This document shows positions 28,508 through 40,849 of a stretch of DNA of 64,000 nt, piece by piece (the first letter of the stretch is position 1; each line of letters begins with the position of its first letter). The DNA is from Alphaproteobacteria bacterium (GTDB taxonomy: Bacteria > Pseudomonadota > Alphaproteobacteria > Rhizobiales > Xanthobacteraceae), in contig JBBCGH010000001.1 of NCBI GenBank assembly GCA_037200445.1, positions 1,364,001-1,428,000 on the forward strand. The letters are read 5' to 3'. The notes beneath the pieces were generated by a model, which saw only the letters and a list, made by a program, of their open reading frames with translations, had not been told where the DNA came from and did no database searches. The position numbers and the translations under genes were made by a program.

Positions 28508-28596
28508 GGGCGCCTCATGGGATCGATGATCTGCCCCATATATACTCAGCTCTTGCGGATTGCCGCTGCCGGGGCGAAGAAATTTGGGGGACGGTT

Positions 28597-29976
<1,380 letters not shown>

Positions 29977-29997
29977 GGCTCGCGAAAGCAGCTGCCA

Positions 29998-30507
29998 TTA
30001 CGGCAGCTTGTCGAAGCCCTCGCCGAACCCTTTCAGGCTCATCGGGATGCCGATGCCTTCTTCCGGCGTCTGGAAAATGATGTAGGTGGCCTGCTGGCCG
30101 GTACGAAGCTGCTTGAGCAGGTTCTCGTCCATCTGCACCTCGGCGACGCAGCCGTTCGGCAGGCAGCGCACGAAGCCGGCGCGGCCGACGTCGGTCTTGT
30201 CGATCTTCAGGCCGAGGCCGGACGGCAGGAGTACGCCGAGCGGCGCGAGCACACGCATCAGCCGGCTCTTCTGATCGGCGGTCTTGAGCACGATGACGGT
30301 CAGCCCGACATTCGGGCGGTCTTCCGCCGTGACGCTCTGGATCAGAGCGCACTGTTCGCCCTGCGCGCCGGGCGGCGTGTCGCAGCGGATCTGCCAGTCG
30401 CCATACACCGACTTCACGGTGCCCTGCGCGGAGGCCGGCGAACCGGTCATCGCGGCCGCCGCAACGGCAGCAACGCACGCGAGCGAAAGGCGGATCAGTG
30501 CATCCAT
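29998..30507 (-). CDS. Invasion-associated locus B (IalB) family protein
   Basis: A 169-residue exported protein. A signal peptide ends in SPASAQ near residue 28, and the mature part begins VYGDWQIRCDTPPG with a pair of conserved cysteines and a second pair at FVRCLPNGCVAEV. IalB was named in Bartonella, where it affects erythrocyte invasion, but the family is widespread in free-living alphaproteobacteria and its molecular role is unknown. Divergent from coxB. Confidence 0.9.
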   Translation of the reverse strand: MDALIRLSLACVAAVAAAAMTGSPASAQGTVKSVYGDWQIRCDTPPGAQGEQCALIQSVTAEDRPNVGLTVIVLKTADQKSRLMRVLAPLGVLLPSGLGLKIDKTDVGRAGFVRCLPNGCVAEVQMDENLLKQLRTGQQATYIIFQTPEEGIGIPMSLKGFGEGFDKLP

Positions 30508-30905
30508 GGTATGTCCAGCGTTCGCGGGCCTATGACGGCTGCACGTCGAGCCGCATCAGGGCCGAATCGCCGCTCCCCCTGCGGTATCCCCAAGCCACGT
30601 CTGCGTACATGTTGCTTCAACCGTGTCAAGAACGGGGCAGCGCAGGCCTGCGCGCCGAAAAACCGTCATGGAATCCGGACCTTCGCGGCCTGCGCGGAAG
30701 GCCCGCCGCAGCCTCAAAATGACCATCAGAGCCGCATTGCGAGTGAGGCTGAATTGTGGTTTGAGAAGCCGCAAAGCTCCGTTCGTAGCGCTATCCCCGA
30801 GCGCCGGAGTTTCGCGGGCAATCTTGTGCCATGCGCAAGCCGACGGCTTGCAGATTCCGGCTTGGAACGTGCCGGAACGTCGAACTGGAAGGAGCGGACT
30901 CACCA
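30508..30905. other. 398-bp divergent intergenic region between ialB and coxB
   Basis: It must carry promoters for ialB and for the cytochrome oxidase operon. I could not point to a confident -35/-10 pair, and the short open frames here have no family resemblance. A GGAAGGAG site at 30887-30894 serves coxB. Confidence 0.5.
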
Positions 30906-31760
30906 ATGCTGGTGCTCATGCGATTGATCCGAAAGGCCGCCCCGGCGCTTGCTTTCGTGGCGGCTCTCGCAGCGGGCGGCATCGCGTTCGCGGGGCTTGG
31001 CCAGCCCTCACCCTGGCAGATGACCTTCCAGCAGTCGGCGACACCGTCGATGGACGACATCATCTGGTTCCACGACTTCCTGCTCTGGATCATCGCGGCC
31101 ATCACGGCATTCGTGCTTGTCCTGCTCGTCATTTGCATCGTGAAATTCAACGCACGCGCCAACCCGACGCCGTCGCGCACCACCCACAATACGCTGATCG
31201 AAGTCGCCTGGACCGTGATCCCGGTAATGATCCTGGTCGGGATCGCGATCCCGTCGTTCCGTATCCTGTTCGTGCAGCTCAACACGCCGCCGTCTGATCT
31301 CACAATCAAGGCGACCGGCAACCAGTGGAACTGGACCTACACCTACCCGGACGAGAAGATCGAGTTCACCTCGATCATGCTGACGGACGCGGAGCGGGCG
31401 AAACAGAATCCAGCGCCGCCCCGTCTCCTCGGCGTCGACAACCCGATCGTCGTGCCGATCAACAAGGTGGTGCGCGTCCATACCACCGGCTCCGATGTGA
31501 TCCACGCCTTCGCGGTGCCGTCGTTCGGCGTCAAGATCGACGCAATCCCGGGGCGCCTGAACGAGACCTGGTTCAAGGCGACGCGCGAGGGTGTCTTCTA
31601 CGGACAGTGCTCGGAACTGTGCGGCAAGGACCACGCCTTCATGCCCATCGAGGTGCACGTAGTAAGCGAACAGGCGTACGCGGCCTGGCTGGCGGACGCC
31701 AAGAAGAAGTGGGCGATGGATAACAGTGCGCCCGCAAATGCGGTCGCGGCGAAGCAATAG
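30906..31760 (+). CDS. coxB: Cytochrome c oxidase subunit II
   Basis: A 284-residue subunit that receives electrons from cytochrome c through the binuclear CuA centre. An N-terminal signal/leader segment is followed by two transmembrane helices (about residues 57-80 and 96-120) and a periplasmic cupredoxin domain. CuA ligands are His in SDVIHAFAVPSFG and the Cys, Cys, His and Met of YGQCSELCGKDHAFMP. ATG 30906 is 11 bases after GGAAGGAG. First gene of the coxB-ctaD-ctaB-coxF-ctaG-ctaE locus. Confidence 0.95.
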   Translation: MLVLMRLIRKAAPALAFVAALAAGGIAFAGLGQPSPWQMTFQQSATPSMDDIIWFHDFLLWIIAAITAFVLVLLVICIVKFNARANPTPSRTTHNTLIEVAWTVIPVMILVGIAIPSFRILFVQLNTPPSDLTIKATGNQWNWTYTYPDEKIEFTSIMLTDAERAKQNPAPPRLLGVDNPIVVPINKVVRVHTTGSDVIHAFAVPSFGVKIDAIPGRLNETWFKATREGVFYGQCSELCGKDHAFMPIEVHVVSEQAYAAWLADAKKKWAMDNSAPANAVAAKQ

Positions 31761-31791
31761 CGGGCGGCAACGGAAGATTTTCAGGGAATAG

Positions 31792-33414
<1,623 letters not shown>

Positions 33415-33421
33415 TCTGCGG

Positions 33422-33470
33422 GCGCATGATGCCGAAAAGTGGGAGCCGGCTTTCGGACAAGATCATGCGC
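33422..33470. repeat. Palindromic intergenic repeat, family A copy 4
   Basis: GCGCATGATGCCGAAAAGTG...TTTCGG...GATCATGCGC forms an inverted repeat starting 8 bp after the ctaD stop, in the 85-bp gap before ctaB. It interrupts the oxidase operon and may trim or stabilise the ctaD message. Confidence 0.82.
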
Positions 33471-33499
33471 GAACGAAAAAACACTGAAGTCGAAGATCG

Positions 33500-34459
33500 A
33501 TGTCATTAGCGAGTGATGGTGCAGAGCTGAGCAGGCCCCTGGGGCCTGCTTCCGCGCGCGCCGAACCCAGCATCGCGGGCGTCGAGGACTATCTCGCGCT
33601 CTTGAAGCCGCGGGTGATGTCGCTTGTCGTGTTCACCGCACTGGTGGGGCTGCTTGTCGCGCCCGGGCATGTCCATCCGGTGATCGGCTTCACGGCGTTG
33701 CTCTGCATCGCGATCGGCGCGGGCGCCTCAGGCGCGCTCAACATGTGGTACGACGCCGATATCGACGCCGTGATGACGCGCACGAAGAGCCGCCCGATTC
33801 CGGCCGGACGCGTGCAGCCGGGCGAGGCGCTCGCCTTCGGCGCGACGCTTGCCGTGTTTTCGGTTGCGACGCTCGGTCTGCTGGTCGACTGGTTTGCGGC
33901 GGCGCTGCTCGCCTTCACGATCTTCTTCTATGTGTTCGTCTACACGATGTGGCTGAAGCGCGTAACGCCGCAGAACATCGTGATCGGCGGCGCGGCCGGC
34001 GCATTCCCGCCGATGATCGGCTGGGCTTCGGTCACCGGCGATGTCACGCTTGCGCCGGTCCTGATGTTCCTGATCATCTTCCTGTGGACCCCGCCGCACT
34101 TCTGGGCGCTGTCGCTGCTCAAATCCGACGATTACGCGCGCGCCGGCGTACCGATGCTTCCGGTAGTCGCCGGCCATGACGAAACGCGGCGGCAGATCCT
34201 GATCTATTCGCTGATCCTCGCGCCCGTCGGCCTTGCGCCCACGCTGTTCGGCTTTGCGGGCTATGTCTATGGCGCGGTGGCGCTCGCCTGCGGCGCCATC
34301 ATGCTGACGCTCGCCTGGCGCGTCTATCGCGATCGCAAGGGGCAGGCCGCAGTCTCGGCGGCGAGAAAGCTGTTCGCGTTTTCGCTGCTCTATGTCTTTC
34401 TGCTGTTTGCCGCGCTGCTCGCCGACTATGAGTTCGTCCGCGTGGGACTGCTGCGATGA
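33500..34459 (+). CDS. ctaB: Protoheme IX farnesyltransferase (heme O synthase)
   Basis: A 319-residue UbiA-superfamily prenyltransferase that attaches farnesyl to heme b to give heme O. The Asp-rich motif is [20 protein letters not shown], with conserved [12 protein letters not shown] and a second [16 protein letters not shown] motif; about nine transmembrane helices are expected. It overlaps coxF by four bases (ATGA). Confidence 0.95.
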   Translation: MSLASDGAELSRPLGPASARAEPSIAGVEDYLALLKPRVMSLVVFTALVGLLVAPGHVHPVIGFTALLCIAIGAGASGALNMWYDADIDAVMTRTKSRPIPAGRVQPGEALAFGATLAVFSVATLGLLVDWFAAALLAFTIFFYVFVYTMWLKRVTPQNIVIGGAAGAFPPMIGWASVTGDVTLAPVLMFLIIFLWTPPHFWALSLLKSDDYARAGVPMLPVVAGHDETRRQILIYSLILAPVGLAPTLFGFAGYVYGAVALACGAIMLTLAWRVYRDRKGQAAVSAARKLFAFSLLYVFLLFAALLADYEFVRVGLLR

Positions 34460-34623
34460 ACACGCCATACGACGAGAACCGGATTGTGCTGACCGAGGAG
34501 CAGGTGCGCCGCCGGCGCGGCCGCTCGATCGCGATTGCGCTCTCGCTCGCACTGTTCGTGGTTCTGGTCTACGCGGTCACCGTCGTGAAACTGGGGCCCG
34601 CGGTGCTGGTCCGCCCGTTGTAA
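34456..34623 (+). CDS. coxF: CoxF-like small membrane protein of the oxidase operon (55 aa)
   Basis: This short gene encodes a 55-residue protein beginning [20 protein letters not shown], with one transmembrane segment at about residues 24-45 and a cytoplasmic acidic/basic N-terminus. Its position between ctaB and ctaG and its topology match the CoxF proteins of alphaproteobacterial aa3 oxidase operons, which are thought to help assembly. It overlaps the ctaB stop by four bases and is followed by ctaG two bases after its own stop. Confidence 0.85.
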   Translation: MNTPYDENRIVLTEEQVRRRRGRSIAIALSLALFVVLVYAVTVVKLGPAVLVRPL

Positions 34624-34625
34624 TC

Positions 34626-35219
34626 ATGAGCCAGGCCGCAAACCCCAACCCCCGCCGCCGCGATATCATCCTCGCGGCGTCCTGCGGCGTCTTTGTTGCC
34701 GGCATGGTCGGCCTCGCCTACGCATCGGTGCCGTTCTACGACTGGTTCTGCCGCGCGACCGGCTTCGGCGGCCGTCCGCAGATCGCGACATCCGCCCCGC
34801 AGGGGATCGGCGCGCGCACCGTTTCGGTGCGCTTCGATGCCAACGTCGCGGGCGGGCTGCCGTGGCGCTTCGAGCCGGAGCAGAATTCGATCGATGTGAG
34901 GCTCGGCGAGGTGGTGACGGTGAACTTCCTCGCGACCAACCTCTCGGCGCGCGAGACGCTCGGGCAGGCGGCCTACAACGTCACGCCCGGCACCACCGGC
35001 AGCTACTTCCAGAAGATCAACTGCTTCTGTTTCACCGAGCAGCGCCTTGCGCCCGGCGAGAAGCGTGAAATGCCGGTGGTGTTCTACGTCGATCCGTCGC
35101 TCGCCAAGGATGCCGAGCTCGACGATCTCAACACCATCACGCTGTCCTATTCGTTCTACCCGCTGCGTGAGCCGGCCAAGCCGGTCGCGGATCGCGGATC
35201 AAAATCGGCGACGAACTAG
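34626..35219 (+). CDS. ctaG: Cytochrome c oxidase assembly protein CtaG (Cox11)
   Basis: A 197-residue copper chaperone that delivers Cu to the CuB site. One N-terminal transmembrane anchor (residues about 14-34) precedes a periplasmic immunoglobulin-like domain. The copper-binding motif CFCF lies in [22 protein letters not shown] 34626 lies two bases after the coxF stop; the longer open frame from 34392 overlaps ctaB and is rejected. Confidence 0.95.
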   Translation: MSQAANPNPRRRDIILAASCGVFVAGMVGLAYASVPFYDWFCRATGFGGRPQIATSAPQGIGARTVSVRFDANVAGGLPWRFEPEQNSIDVRLGEVVTVNFLATNLSARETLGQAAYNVTPGTTGSYFQKINCFCFTEQRLAPGEKREMPVVFYVDPSLAKDAELDDLNTITLSYSFYPLREPAKPVADRGSKSATN

Positions 35220-35256
35220 CTCGGGCGCGCCCGAGAGGGGAATGGAGAGAAGAGAA

Positions 35257-36117
35257 ATGGCCGACGCGCACGCCAAGCACCACGACTACCATCTCGTGGA
35301 CCCGAGCCCGTGGCCGATCGTCGGCTCGGTCGCGGCTCTCATGCTCGCGGTCGGCCTGATCACCTGGATGCACAAGCTGTTCGCCGCCGCGCCGCTGCTC
35401 TTCGCCGCGGGTGCGATCGGCGTTCTCTATACGATGGTCGGCTGGTGGCGCGACGTCATCAAGGAAGCGGAATTCAAGCACGACCACACCCGCGTGGTGC
35501 AGATCTCGCACCGCTACGGCATGATCCTGTTCATCGCCTCCGAGGTGATGTTCTTCGTGGCGTGGTTCTGGGCTTACTTCTCGACCGCGCTGTTTCCCGC
35601 CGACCCCCGCCACTTCGTGCGCACCGAGTTCCTTGGTGGCGTGTGGCCGCCGAAGGGCATCGAGACATTCGATCCCTGGCACCTGCCGCTCTTGAACACC
35701 CTGATCCTGCTCACCTCCGGCACGACGGTGACGTGGGCGCATCACGCGCTGCTGCATGGCGACCGGAAGGGCCTGAAGTATGGCCTGATCTGCACGATCG
35801 CGCTGGGTCTCCTGTTCACCTGCGTGCAGGCCTACGAATACAGCCACGCCGCATTCGCCTACGCCGGCAATATCTACGGCGCGACCTTCTTCATGGCGAC
35901 GGGCTTCCACGGCGCGCACGTGATTATCGGCTCGATCTTCCTGATCGTCTGCCTGATCCGCGCCTATGCAGGCCAGTTCACGCCGAAACAGCATCTCGGT
36001 TTCGAGTTTGCCGCCTGGTACTGGCACTTCGTCGACGTGGTGTGGCTGTTCCTGTTCGTGTGCATCTACGTGTGGGGCAGCGGCGGCCCGCACGTGGCGG
36101 CAGCCGGCGGACACTGA
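35257..36117 (+). CDS. ctaE: Cytochrome c oxidase subunit III
   Basis: A 286-residue membrane subunit with seven predicted helices. Typical segments are [38 protein letters not shown], and the C-terminal [20 protein letters not shown]. The start is uncertain between ATG 35242 and 35257; the latter gives [20 protein letters not shown], the conserved N-terminus, and follows GGAGAGAAGAG. A bidirectional terminator follows at 36135. Confidence 0.95.
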   Translation: MADAHAKHHDYHLVDPSPWPIVGSVAALMLAVGLITWMHKLFAAAPLLFAAGAIGVLYTMVGWWRDVIKEAEFKHDHTRVVQISHRYGMILFIASEVMFFVAWFWAYFSTALFPADPRHFVRTEFLGGVWPPKGIETFDPWHLPLLNTLILLTSGTTVTWAHHALLHGDRKGLKYGLICTIALGLLFTCVQAYEYSHAAFAYAGNIYGATFFMATGFHGAHVIIGSIFLIVCLIRAYAGQFTPKQHLGFEFAAWYWHFVDVVWLFLFVCIYVWGSGGPHVAAAGGH

Positions 36118-36134
36118 ACCGGCGAGAAAATCAA

Positions 36135-36169
36135 AAAAGAGCGACCCTGGCGGCCGCTCTTTTCTTTTT
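36135..36169 (+). terminator. Intrinsic terminator after ctaE
   Basis: AAAAGAGCG pairs with CGCTCTTTT around an 11-base loop, followed by CTTTTT, and preceded by an A-rich run, so it could act in both directions. It ends the coxB-ctaE transcript 18 bp after ctaE. Confidence 0.8.
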
Positions 36170-36202
36170 GCGGCGGCGGGCCGGCGGGTCTAGAGACACC
36201 CG

Positions 36203-36580
36203 ATGGACCAGCCGACACTCGCCCAGTCGATCATGACCGGCCTCGCGTGCCGATGCCCGCGCTGCCACAAGGGCCACCTGTTTTCCGGCTTCCTCACCCT
36301 GCGCAAGGAATGCGAGGCCTGTGGGCTCGACTATGCCTTCGCCGATGCCGGCGATGGCCCTGCCGTCTTCGTGATCCTGATTGCCGGCTTCATCGTGGTC
36401 GGCGCGGCATTGATCGTCGAGGTGGTCTATCAGCCGCCGTTCTGGGTGCACGCGATACTGTGGGGACCGCTGATCCTGATCGTGACGCTGCTGCCGTTGC
36501 GCATCATCAAGGGCCTGCTGATCGTGCTGCAATATCATCACGCGGCGGCTGAAGGCCGGCTCGAGCGCCTGTCGAAATGA
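36203..36580 (+). CDS. DUF983 membrane protein
   Basis: A 125-residue protein with two N-terminal CxxC pairs (CRCPRCHKG and CEACGLDY), likely a zinc ribbon, and two transmembrane helices (about residues 54-76 and 81-103). DUF983 genes accompany cytochrome oxidase assembly genes in many alphaproteobacteria, so a role in oxidase maturation is plausible but unproven. It lies after the ctaE terminator and overlaps surf1 by four bases (ATGA). Confidence 0.88.
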   Translation: MDQPTLAQSIMTGLACRCPRCHKGHLFSGFLTLRKECEACGLDYAFADAGDGPAVFVILIAGFIVVGAALIVEVVYQPPFWVHAILWGPLILIVTLLPLRIIKGLLIVLQYHHAAAEGRLERLSK

Positions 36581-37329
36581 GTTCGCAGGCCGAGCCGCGC
36601 CGCCGCGGCATCGTCATTCCGATCGTCTTTGTGCTCGGCGCTGTCGCGGCGCTGGCCGCTCTCGGCACGTGGCAGCTCGAACGCAAGGCCTGGAAGGAAG
36701 GAGTGATCGCCGAGCTGGAGGAGAAGCTTTCCGCGCCGCCCGTCGCATTGCCGCCGCGCGAGCGCTGGCCACAGTTTTCCGCCGCGCAGGATGAATTCCG
36801 CCGCGTGAAATTTTTGGCCGAGTTTCTCGATCGGGAGGCGTTCGTCTACACCAGCGGCTCGGCGATCCGGCCGGATGTATCCGGCCCCGGCTACTGGGTG
36901 CTTTCTCCTGCGCGGCTCACCGACGGCAGCCTCGTCATCGTCAATCGCGGCTTTGTCCCGGACGGAAAGCAGGACCCGGGCATGCGGCGCGAAGGACAGC
37001 CGCACGGCGTCACTGAAGTCGTGGGCGCAATGCGCTGGCCGGAGGCGCGCGGCATGTTCACGCCGGACGATACGCCGGCGAAGAACCTCTGGTTTGTGCG
37101 CGATCCGGCCGGGATTGCCGCCGCGAAAGGGTGGGGCGCCGTCGCGCCTTTTTACATTGACCAGGAGGCGCCGCCCGCGCCCGGCGGGCTTCCCAAGGTC
37201 GGGCCGCTGAAGCCGAGCCTTCCCAACAACCACCTCCAATACGCCGTCACGTGGTACGGGCTGGCGCTGGTGGTGCTGATTTCCGGCATCCTGTTCCTGC
37301 GCGCCCGGCGCGGGGAGACTGCCTCATAA
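36577..37329 (+). CDS. SURF1-family cytochrome oxidase assembly protein
   Basis: A 250-residue protein with a transmembrane helix at each end (residues about 10-28 and 222-242) and a periplasmic domain between. Family marks are ALGTWQLERKAWKEGVIAEL near the N-terminus and the C-terminal NNHLQYAVTWYGLALVV. SURF1 proteins bind heme a and support insertion into subunit I. It overlaps the DUF983 gene by four bases. Confidence 0.93.
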   Translation: MSSQAEPRRRGIVIPIVFVLGAVAALAALGTWQLERKAWKEGVIAELEEKLSAPPVALPPRERWPQFSAAQDEFRRVKFLAEFLDREAFVYTSGSAIRPDVSGPGYWVLSPARLTDGSLVIVNRGFVPDGKQDPGMRREGQPHGVTEVVGAMRWPEARGMFTPDDTPAKNLWFVRDPAGIAAAKGWGAVAPFYIDQEAPPAPGGLPKVGPLKPSLPNNHLQYAVTWYGLALVVLISGILFLRARRGETAS

Positions 37330-37420
37330 ACCATTGACCGGGCACACCAATTCGAAAGATGGCGGCTTCCTTGTGTGGGAGGGCGCGCCCGACTAGTGTC
37401 CGCCGTCGGCGACCCAGGAC

Positions 37421-38842
37421 ATGTCAGTGCGCTACATTTCCACGAGAGGCGAAGCCCCCGCGCTCGGCTTCATTGACGTCACGCTGGCCGGGCTTGCCCG
37501 CGACGGCGGCCTCTACGTGCCGGAATCCTGGCCGCAATTTTCCCCCCGCGAGATCGCCGGGCTCGCCGGGCGGCCCTATGCGGAGGTCGCCTGCGAGGTC
37601 ATTCGCCCCTTCGTCGGCGGCGCCATCGCGGACGCCGATCTCTCGCGCATGGCGCACGACGCCTACGGGACGTTCCGCCATCCGGCGGTCGCGCCGCTGA
37701 CGCAGCTATCGCCCGGCGTGTTCGTGCTCGAGCTGTTTCACGGGCCGACGCTCGCCTTCAAGGATCTCGCCATGCAGTTCCTGGCGCGGCTGATGGATCA
37801 TGCGCTGATCCAGCGCGGCGAGCGTTCCACCATCGTGGTCGCAACCTCGGGCGATACCGGCGGCGCGGCGGTCGAGGCCTTTCGCGGCAGCAACCAAGTG
37901 GACGTCATCGCACTCTATCCGCACGGCCGCATCTCGGACGTGCAGCGCCGCATGATGACGACGCCCGTCGAGCCGAACCTGCATGCGCTCGCGATCGAAG
38001 GCACGTTCGACGATTGCCAGGCGATCGTGAAGGGCCTGTTCAATCATCACGGCTTCCGTGATCGCGTGCGGCTCTCCGGCGTCAACTCGATCAACTGGGC
38101 GCGCATCGTCGCGCAGGTCGTCTACTACTTCACCGCAGCGGTCGCGCTCGGCGCCCCGCACCGCAAGGTGGCCTTCACGGTGCCGACCGGGAATTTCGGC
38201 GACGTATTCGCGGGCTATGTGGCGGGGCGCATGGGCCTGCCGGTCGAGCATCTGGTGGTCGCCACCAATGTCAACGACATCCTGGTGCGAACGCTCAAGA
38301 CCGGCACCTACGAGGTGCGCACCGTCATGCCGACCGCTTCGCCCTCGATGGACATTCAGGTCTCGTCGAATTTCGAGCGGCTTCTGTTCGATGCCTATGC
38401 GCGCGATCCCGCGCCGGTGCGCGCACTGATGGGCTCGCTCGCCCAGTCGCGGCAGTTCACCATTGCGTCTCATGCGCTGAGCGAAATCCGCTCGCGTTTC
38501 GCCGCCGAGCGCGCCGACGAAGACGAAACCGCAGCGACCATCCGTGCCGTGCAGCGCGAGGCGGGCTATCTCCTCGACCCGCACACCGCCGTGGCGGTCG
38601 CGGTCGCCGAGAAGGAAAACCGCGACCGCTCCGTGCCGATGATCGTGCTCTCGACTGCTCATCCGGCGAAGTTCCCGGCCGCGGTCGAAGCCGCCTGCGG
38701 AACGCTGCCGGCGCTGCCGGACTGGCTCGCCGATCTCGATGCGCGGCCGGAACGCGTCACCGTGCTGCCCAACGATCAGGGCGCGGTGGAAAAATTCATC
38801 CAGGCGGCGAGCCGTGCCGCGCGCGAAGGAGCTGCCGCATGA
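37421..38842 (+). CDS. thrC: Threonine synthase
   Basis: A 473-residue PLP enzyme converting O-phosphohomoserine to threonine. The N-terminus MSVRYISTRGEAPALGFIDV and the PLP lysine Lys114 in GPTLAFKDLAMQF are diagnostic, followed by TSGDTGGAAVEAF and the phosphate-binding PTGNFGDVFAGY. It is the longer proteobacterial/yeast-type enzyme. It overlaps the peptidase gene downstream by four bases (ATGA), a pairing seen in many alphaproteobacteria. Confidence 0.96.
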   Translation: MSVRYISTRGEAPALGFIDVTLAGLARDGGLYVPESWPQFSPREIAGLAGRPYAEVACEVIRPFVGGAIADADLSRMAHDAYGTFRHPAVAPLTQLSPGVFVLELFHGPTLAFKDLAMQFLARLMDHALIQRGERSTIVVATSGDTGGAAVEAFRGSNQVDVIALYPHGRISDVQRRMMTTPVEPNLHALAIEGTFDDCQAIVKGLFNHHGFRDRVRLSGVNSINWARIVAQVVYYFTAAVALGAPHRKVAFTVPTGNFGDVFAGYVAGRMGLPVEHLVVATNVNDILVRTLKTGTYEVRTVMPTASPSMDIQVSSNFERLLFDAYARDPAPVRALMGSLAQSRQFTIASHALSEIRSRFAAERADEDETAATIRAVQREAGYLLDPHTAVAVAVAEKENRDRSVPMIVLSTAHPAKFPAAVEAACGTLPALPDWLADLDARPERVTVLPNDQGAVEKFIQAASRAAREGAAA

Positions 38843-40113
38843 GCATGGAGGTCACGCGCCTCGCCTCGGGCCTTACCGTGGTCACCGATGCGATGCCGCA
38901 CCTGCAAAGCGCCTCGCTCGGCGTCTGGGTCGGCGCAGGCTGCCGCCATGAGCGGGAGGACGAGCAGGGGATCTCCCACTTCCTCGAGCACATGGCCTTC
39001 AAGGGCACCAAGCGGCGCACCGCGCGCCAGATCGCCGAGGAGATCGAGGCGGTCGGCGGCGACCTCAATGCCGCGACCAGCGTCGAAAGCACCGCCTACT
39101 ACGCACGCGTGCTGCGCGCCGACGTGCCGCTGGCGCTCGACGTCCTCTCCGACATCCTCACCAATCCGACCTTCGAGCCGGAAGAATTGGCGCGCGAAAA
39201 GAGCGTCATCGTGCAGGAGATCGGGGCTGTCGAGGACACGCCCGACGACCTCATCTTCGAATATCTCCAGGGCATCACGTTCCCGGACCAGCCGATCGGG
39301 CGCTCGATCCTCGGCACGCCCGAGACGGTGCGCGCGTTCGATGCGCGGCGGCTGCGCGCCTACCTCGGGCGCAACTATCGGGCGCCCGACATGGTCATCG
39401 CGGCGGCGGGCGCGGTCGATCATCAGGCAATCCTCGCGGACGTGGAGAAACATTTCGCCTCTTTTGCCGCGCCCGAGAAGACTGCGCCGGAGAGTGCGAA
39501 GTTCGTCGGCGGGGCGCGCATCGAGTCGCGCGATCTCGAGCAGGTGCATGTCGCTTTCGCGCTTGAAGGCGTGCCGCAGCGCGATCCTTCGATCTACAGC
39601 CTGCAGGTCTTCACCAACGTGCTTGGCGGCGGAATGTCCTCGCGGCTGTTCCAGGAGGTGCGCGAGATTCGCGGGCTGTGCTACGCAATCTACGCCTTCC
39701 ATGCCGCCTATGCGGACACCGGAATGCTCGGCGTCTATGCGGGCACCGATGCGACGGATCTGCCCGAGCTGATGCGTGTCGTGGTCGACCAGATCGGCAA
39801 CGCCGCCGAGACCATCAGCGAGCGCGAGATCCTGCGCTCCAAGGCGCAAATGAAGGCGGGCCTTCTGATGGCGCTCGAGAGCTCGGGCGCGCGGGCCGAG
39901 CAGCTGGCGCGCCAAATGCTGATCTACGGCCGGCCGATCCCGCTCGAGGAAATCGTCGGCAGGATCGAGGCCGTCACGGTCGAGAGCGCCCGGGCGGCGG
40001 GCAAGGCGCTGATCGGGCGCGGCCGCCCGGCCGTCGCGGTGCTTGGGCCGGGGCGCGGGCTTGAAAGGGCCGCCGCGATTGCGGAAAGTCTGGGGCGGCG
40101 CGCCAGCGCATGA
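38839..40113 (+). CDS. M16-family zinc peptidase (mitochondrial processing peptidase beta-like)
   Basis: A 424-residue M16 peptidase. The inverted zinc motif HFLEH is at residues 47-51 (GISHFLEHMAFKGTKRR), with the downstream Glu in the region of SVIVQEIGAVEDTPDD. The C-terminal half contains the second M16 repeat (GGGMSSRLFQEVREIRGLCY). Bacterial relatives of the mitochondrial processing peptidase are probably cytoplasmic peptide degraders. The last codons and stop lie within repeat family A copy 5, so the C-terminal ASA is repeat-encoded. Confidence 0.93.
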   Translation: MSMEVTRLASGLTVVTDAMPHLQSASLGVWVGAGCRHEREDEQGISHFLEHMAFKGTKRRTARQIAEEIEAVGGDLNAATSVESTAYYARVLRADVPLALDVLSDILTNPTFEPEELAREKSVIVQEIGAVEDTPDDLIFEYLQGITFPDQPIGRSILGTPETVRAFDARRLRAYLGRNYRAPDMVIAAAGAVDHQAILADVEKHFASFAAPEKTAPESAKFVGGARIESRDLEQVHVAFALEGVPQRDPSIYSLQVFTNVLGGGMSSRLFQEVREIRGLCYAIYAFHAAYADTGMLGVYAGTDATDLPELMRVVVDQIGNAAETISEREILRSKAQMKAGLLMALESSGARAEQLARQMLIYGRPIPLEEIVGRIEAVTVESARAAGKALIGRGRPAVAVLGPGRGLERAAAIAESLGRRASA

Positions 40114-40152
40114 TCCCGAAAGGTGGGGGCCGGTCTCGGATCAGATCATGCG
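40106..40152. repeat. Palindromic intergenic repeat, family A copy 5
   Basis: GCGCATGATCCCGAAAGGTG...CCGGTCTCGGATCAGATCATGCGC forms the inverted repeat. Its left arm overlaps the end of the peptidase gene and provides the TGA stop (40111-40113). It lies in the gap before the acetyltransferase. Confidence 0.82.
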
Positions 40153-40186
40153 CACACAAAAAGTCCTGCTGACCTAGACCGAAATC

Positions 40187-40774
40187 ATGGCCTTCTTCCG
40201 CACCGTCAGCTTCTCCGAGCCGCTGCCGATCGTCGAAGGCGATGGTGTATACCTGCGCGCGCCGCAGATGTCCGACTACAGCGAGTGGACCACGCTGCGC
40301 GAGGCAAGCCGCGCGTTCCTCACCCCGTGGGAACCGACCTGGCCGTCGGACGATCTTTCCCGTGCGGCGTTCCGGCGGCGGCTGCGCCGCTATGCCGAGG
40401 ACCAGCGCGCCGACACCTCGTATGCGTTCTTTCTGTTCCGCAAGTCCGATGACGCTTTGGTTGGCGGGCTGACGCTCGCCAACATCCGGCGCGGCGTCGC
40501 GCAAGCCGGCAGCCTCGGCTACTGGATCGGCGAGCCGTTCGCGCGCCGCAGCCTGATGACCGGCGCGCTGTACGGCCTGGTGCCGTTCGCCTTTGGCTCG
40601 CTGCGGCTGCACCGGCTCGAAGCGGCTTGCATTCCCTCCAACGCCGCTTCGATCAGGCTTCTGGAAAAGATGAGCTTCGTGCGGGAGGGTTACGCGCGCG
40701 AGTATCTCTGCATCAACGGCCTGTGGCAGGATCACCTGCTGTTCGCGCGGCTCAATGGCGACGGCACGGTATGA
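40187..40774 (+). CDS. GNAT acetyltransferase, RimJ-like
   Basis: A 195-residue N-acetyltransferase. The acceptor-side strand GGLTLANIRRGVAQAGSLGY, the acetyl-CoA-binding turn and the C-terminal motif HRLEAACIPSNAASIRLLEK followed by GFVREGYAREYL-type sequence (here FVREGYAREYLCINGLW) match the RimJ/RimL class that acetylates N-termini of ribosomal proteins or other amines. Substrate unproven. Confidence 0.9.
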   Translation: MAFFRTVSFSEPLPIVEGDGVYLRAPQMSDYSEWTTLREASRAFLTPWEPTWPSDDLSRAAFRRRLRRYAEDQRADTSYAFFLFRKSDDALVGGLTLANIRRGVAQAGSLGYWIGEPFARRSLMTGALYGLVPFAFGSLRLHRLEAACIPSNAASIRLLEKMSFVREGYAREYLCINGLWQDHLLFARLNGDGTV

Positions 40775-40849
40775 CCGCCTTGTGGCCGCCAAGGTCCCAT
40801 GAGAACAACGCGAGCGGGCGCGGCATCGAGTCTTGGGGATGAAAGCCTG

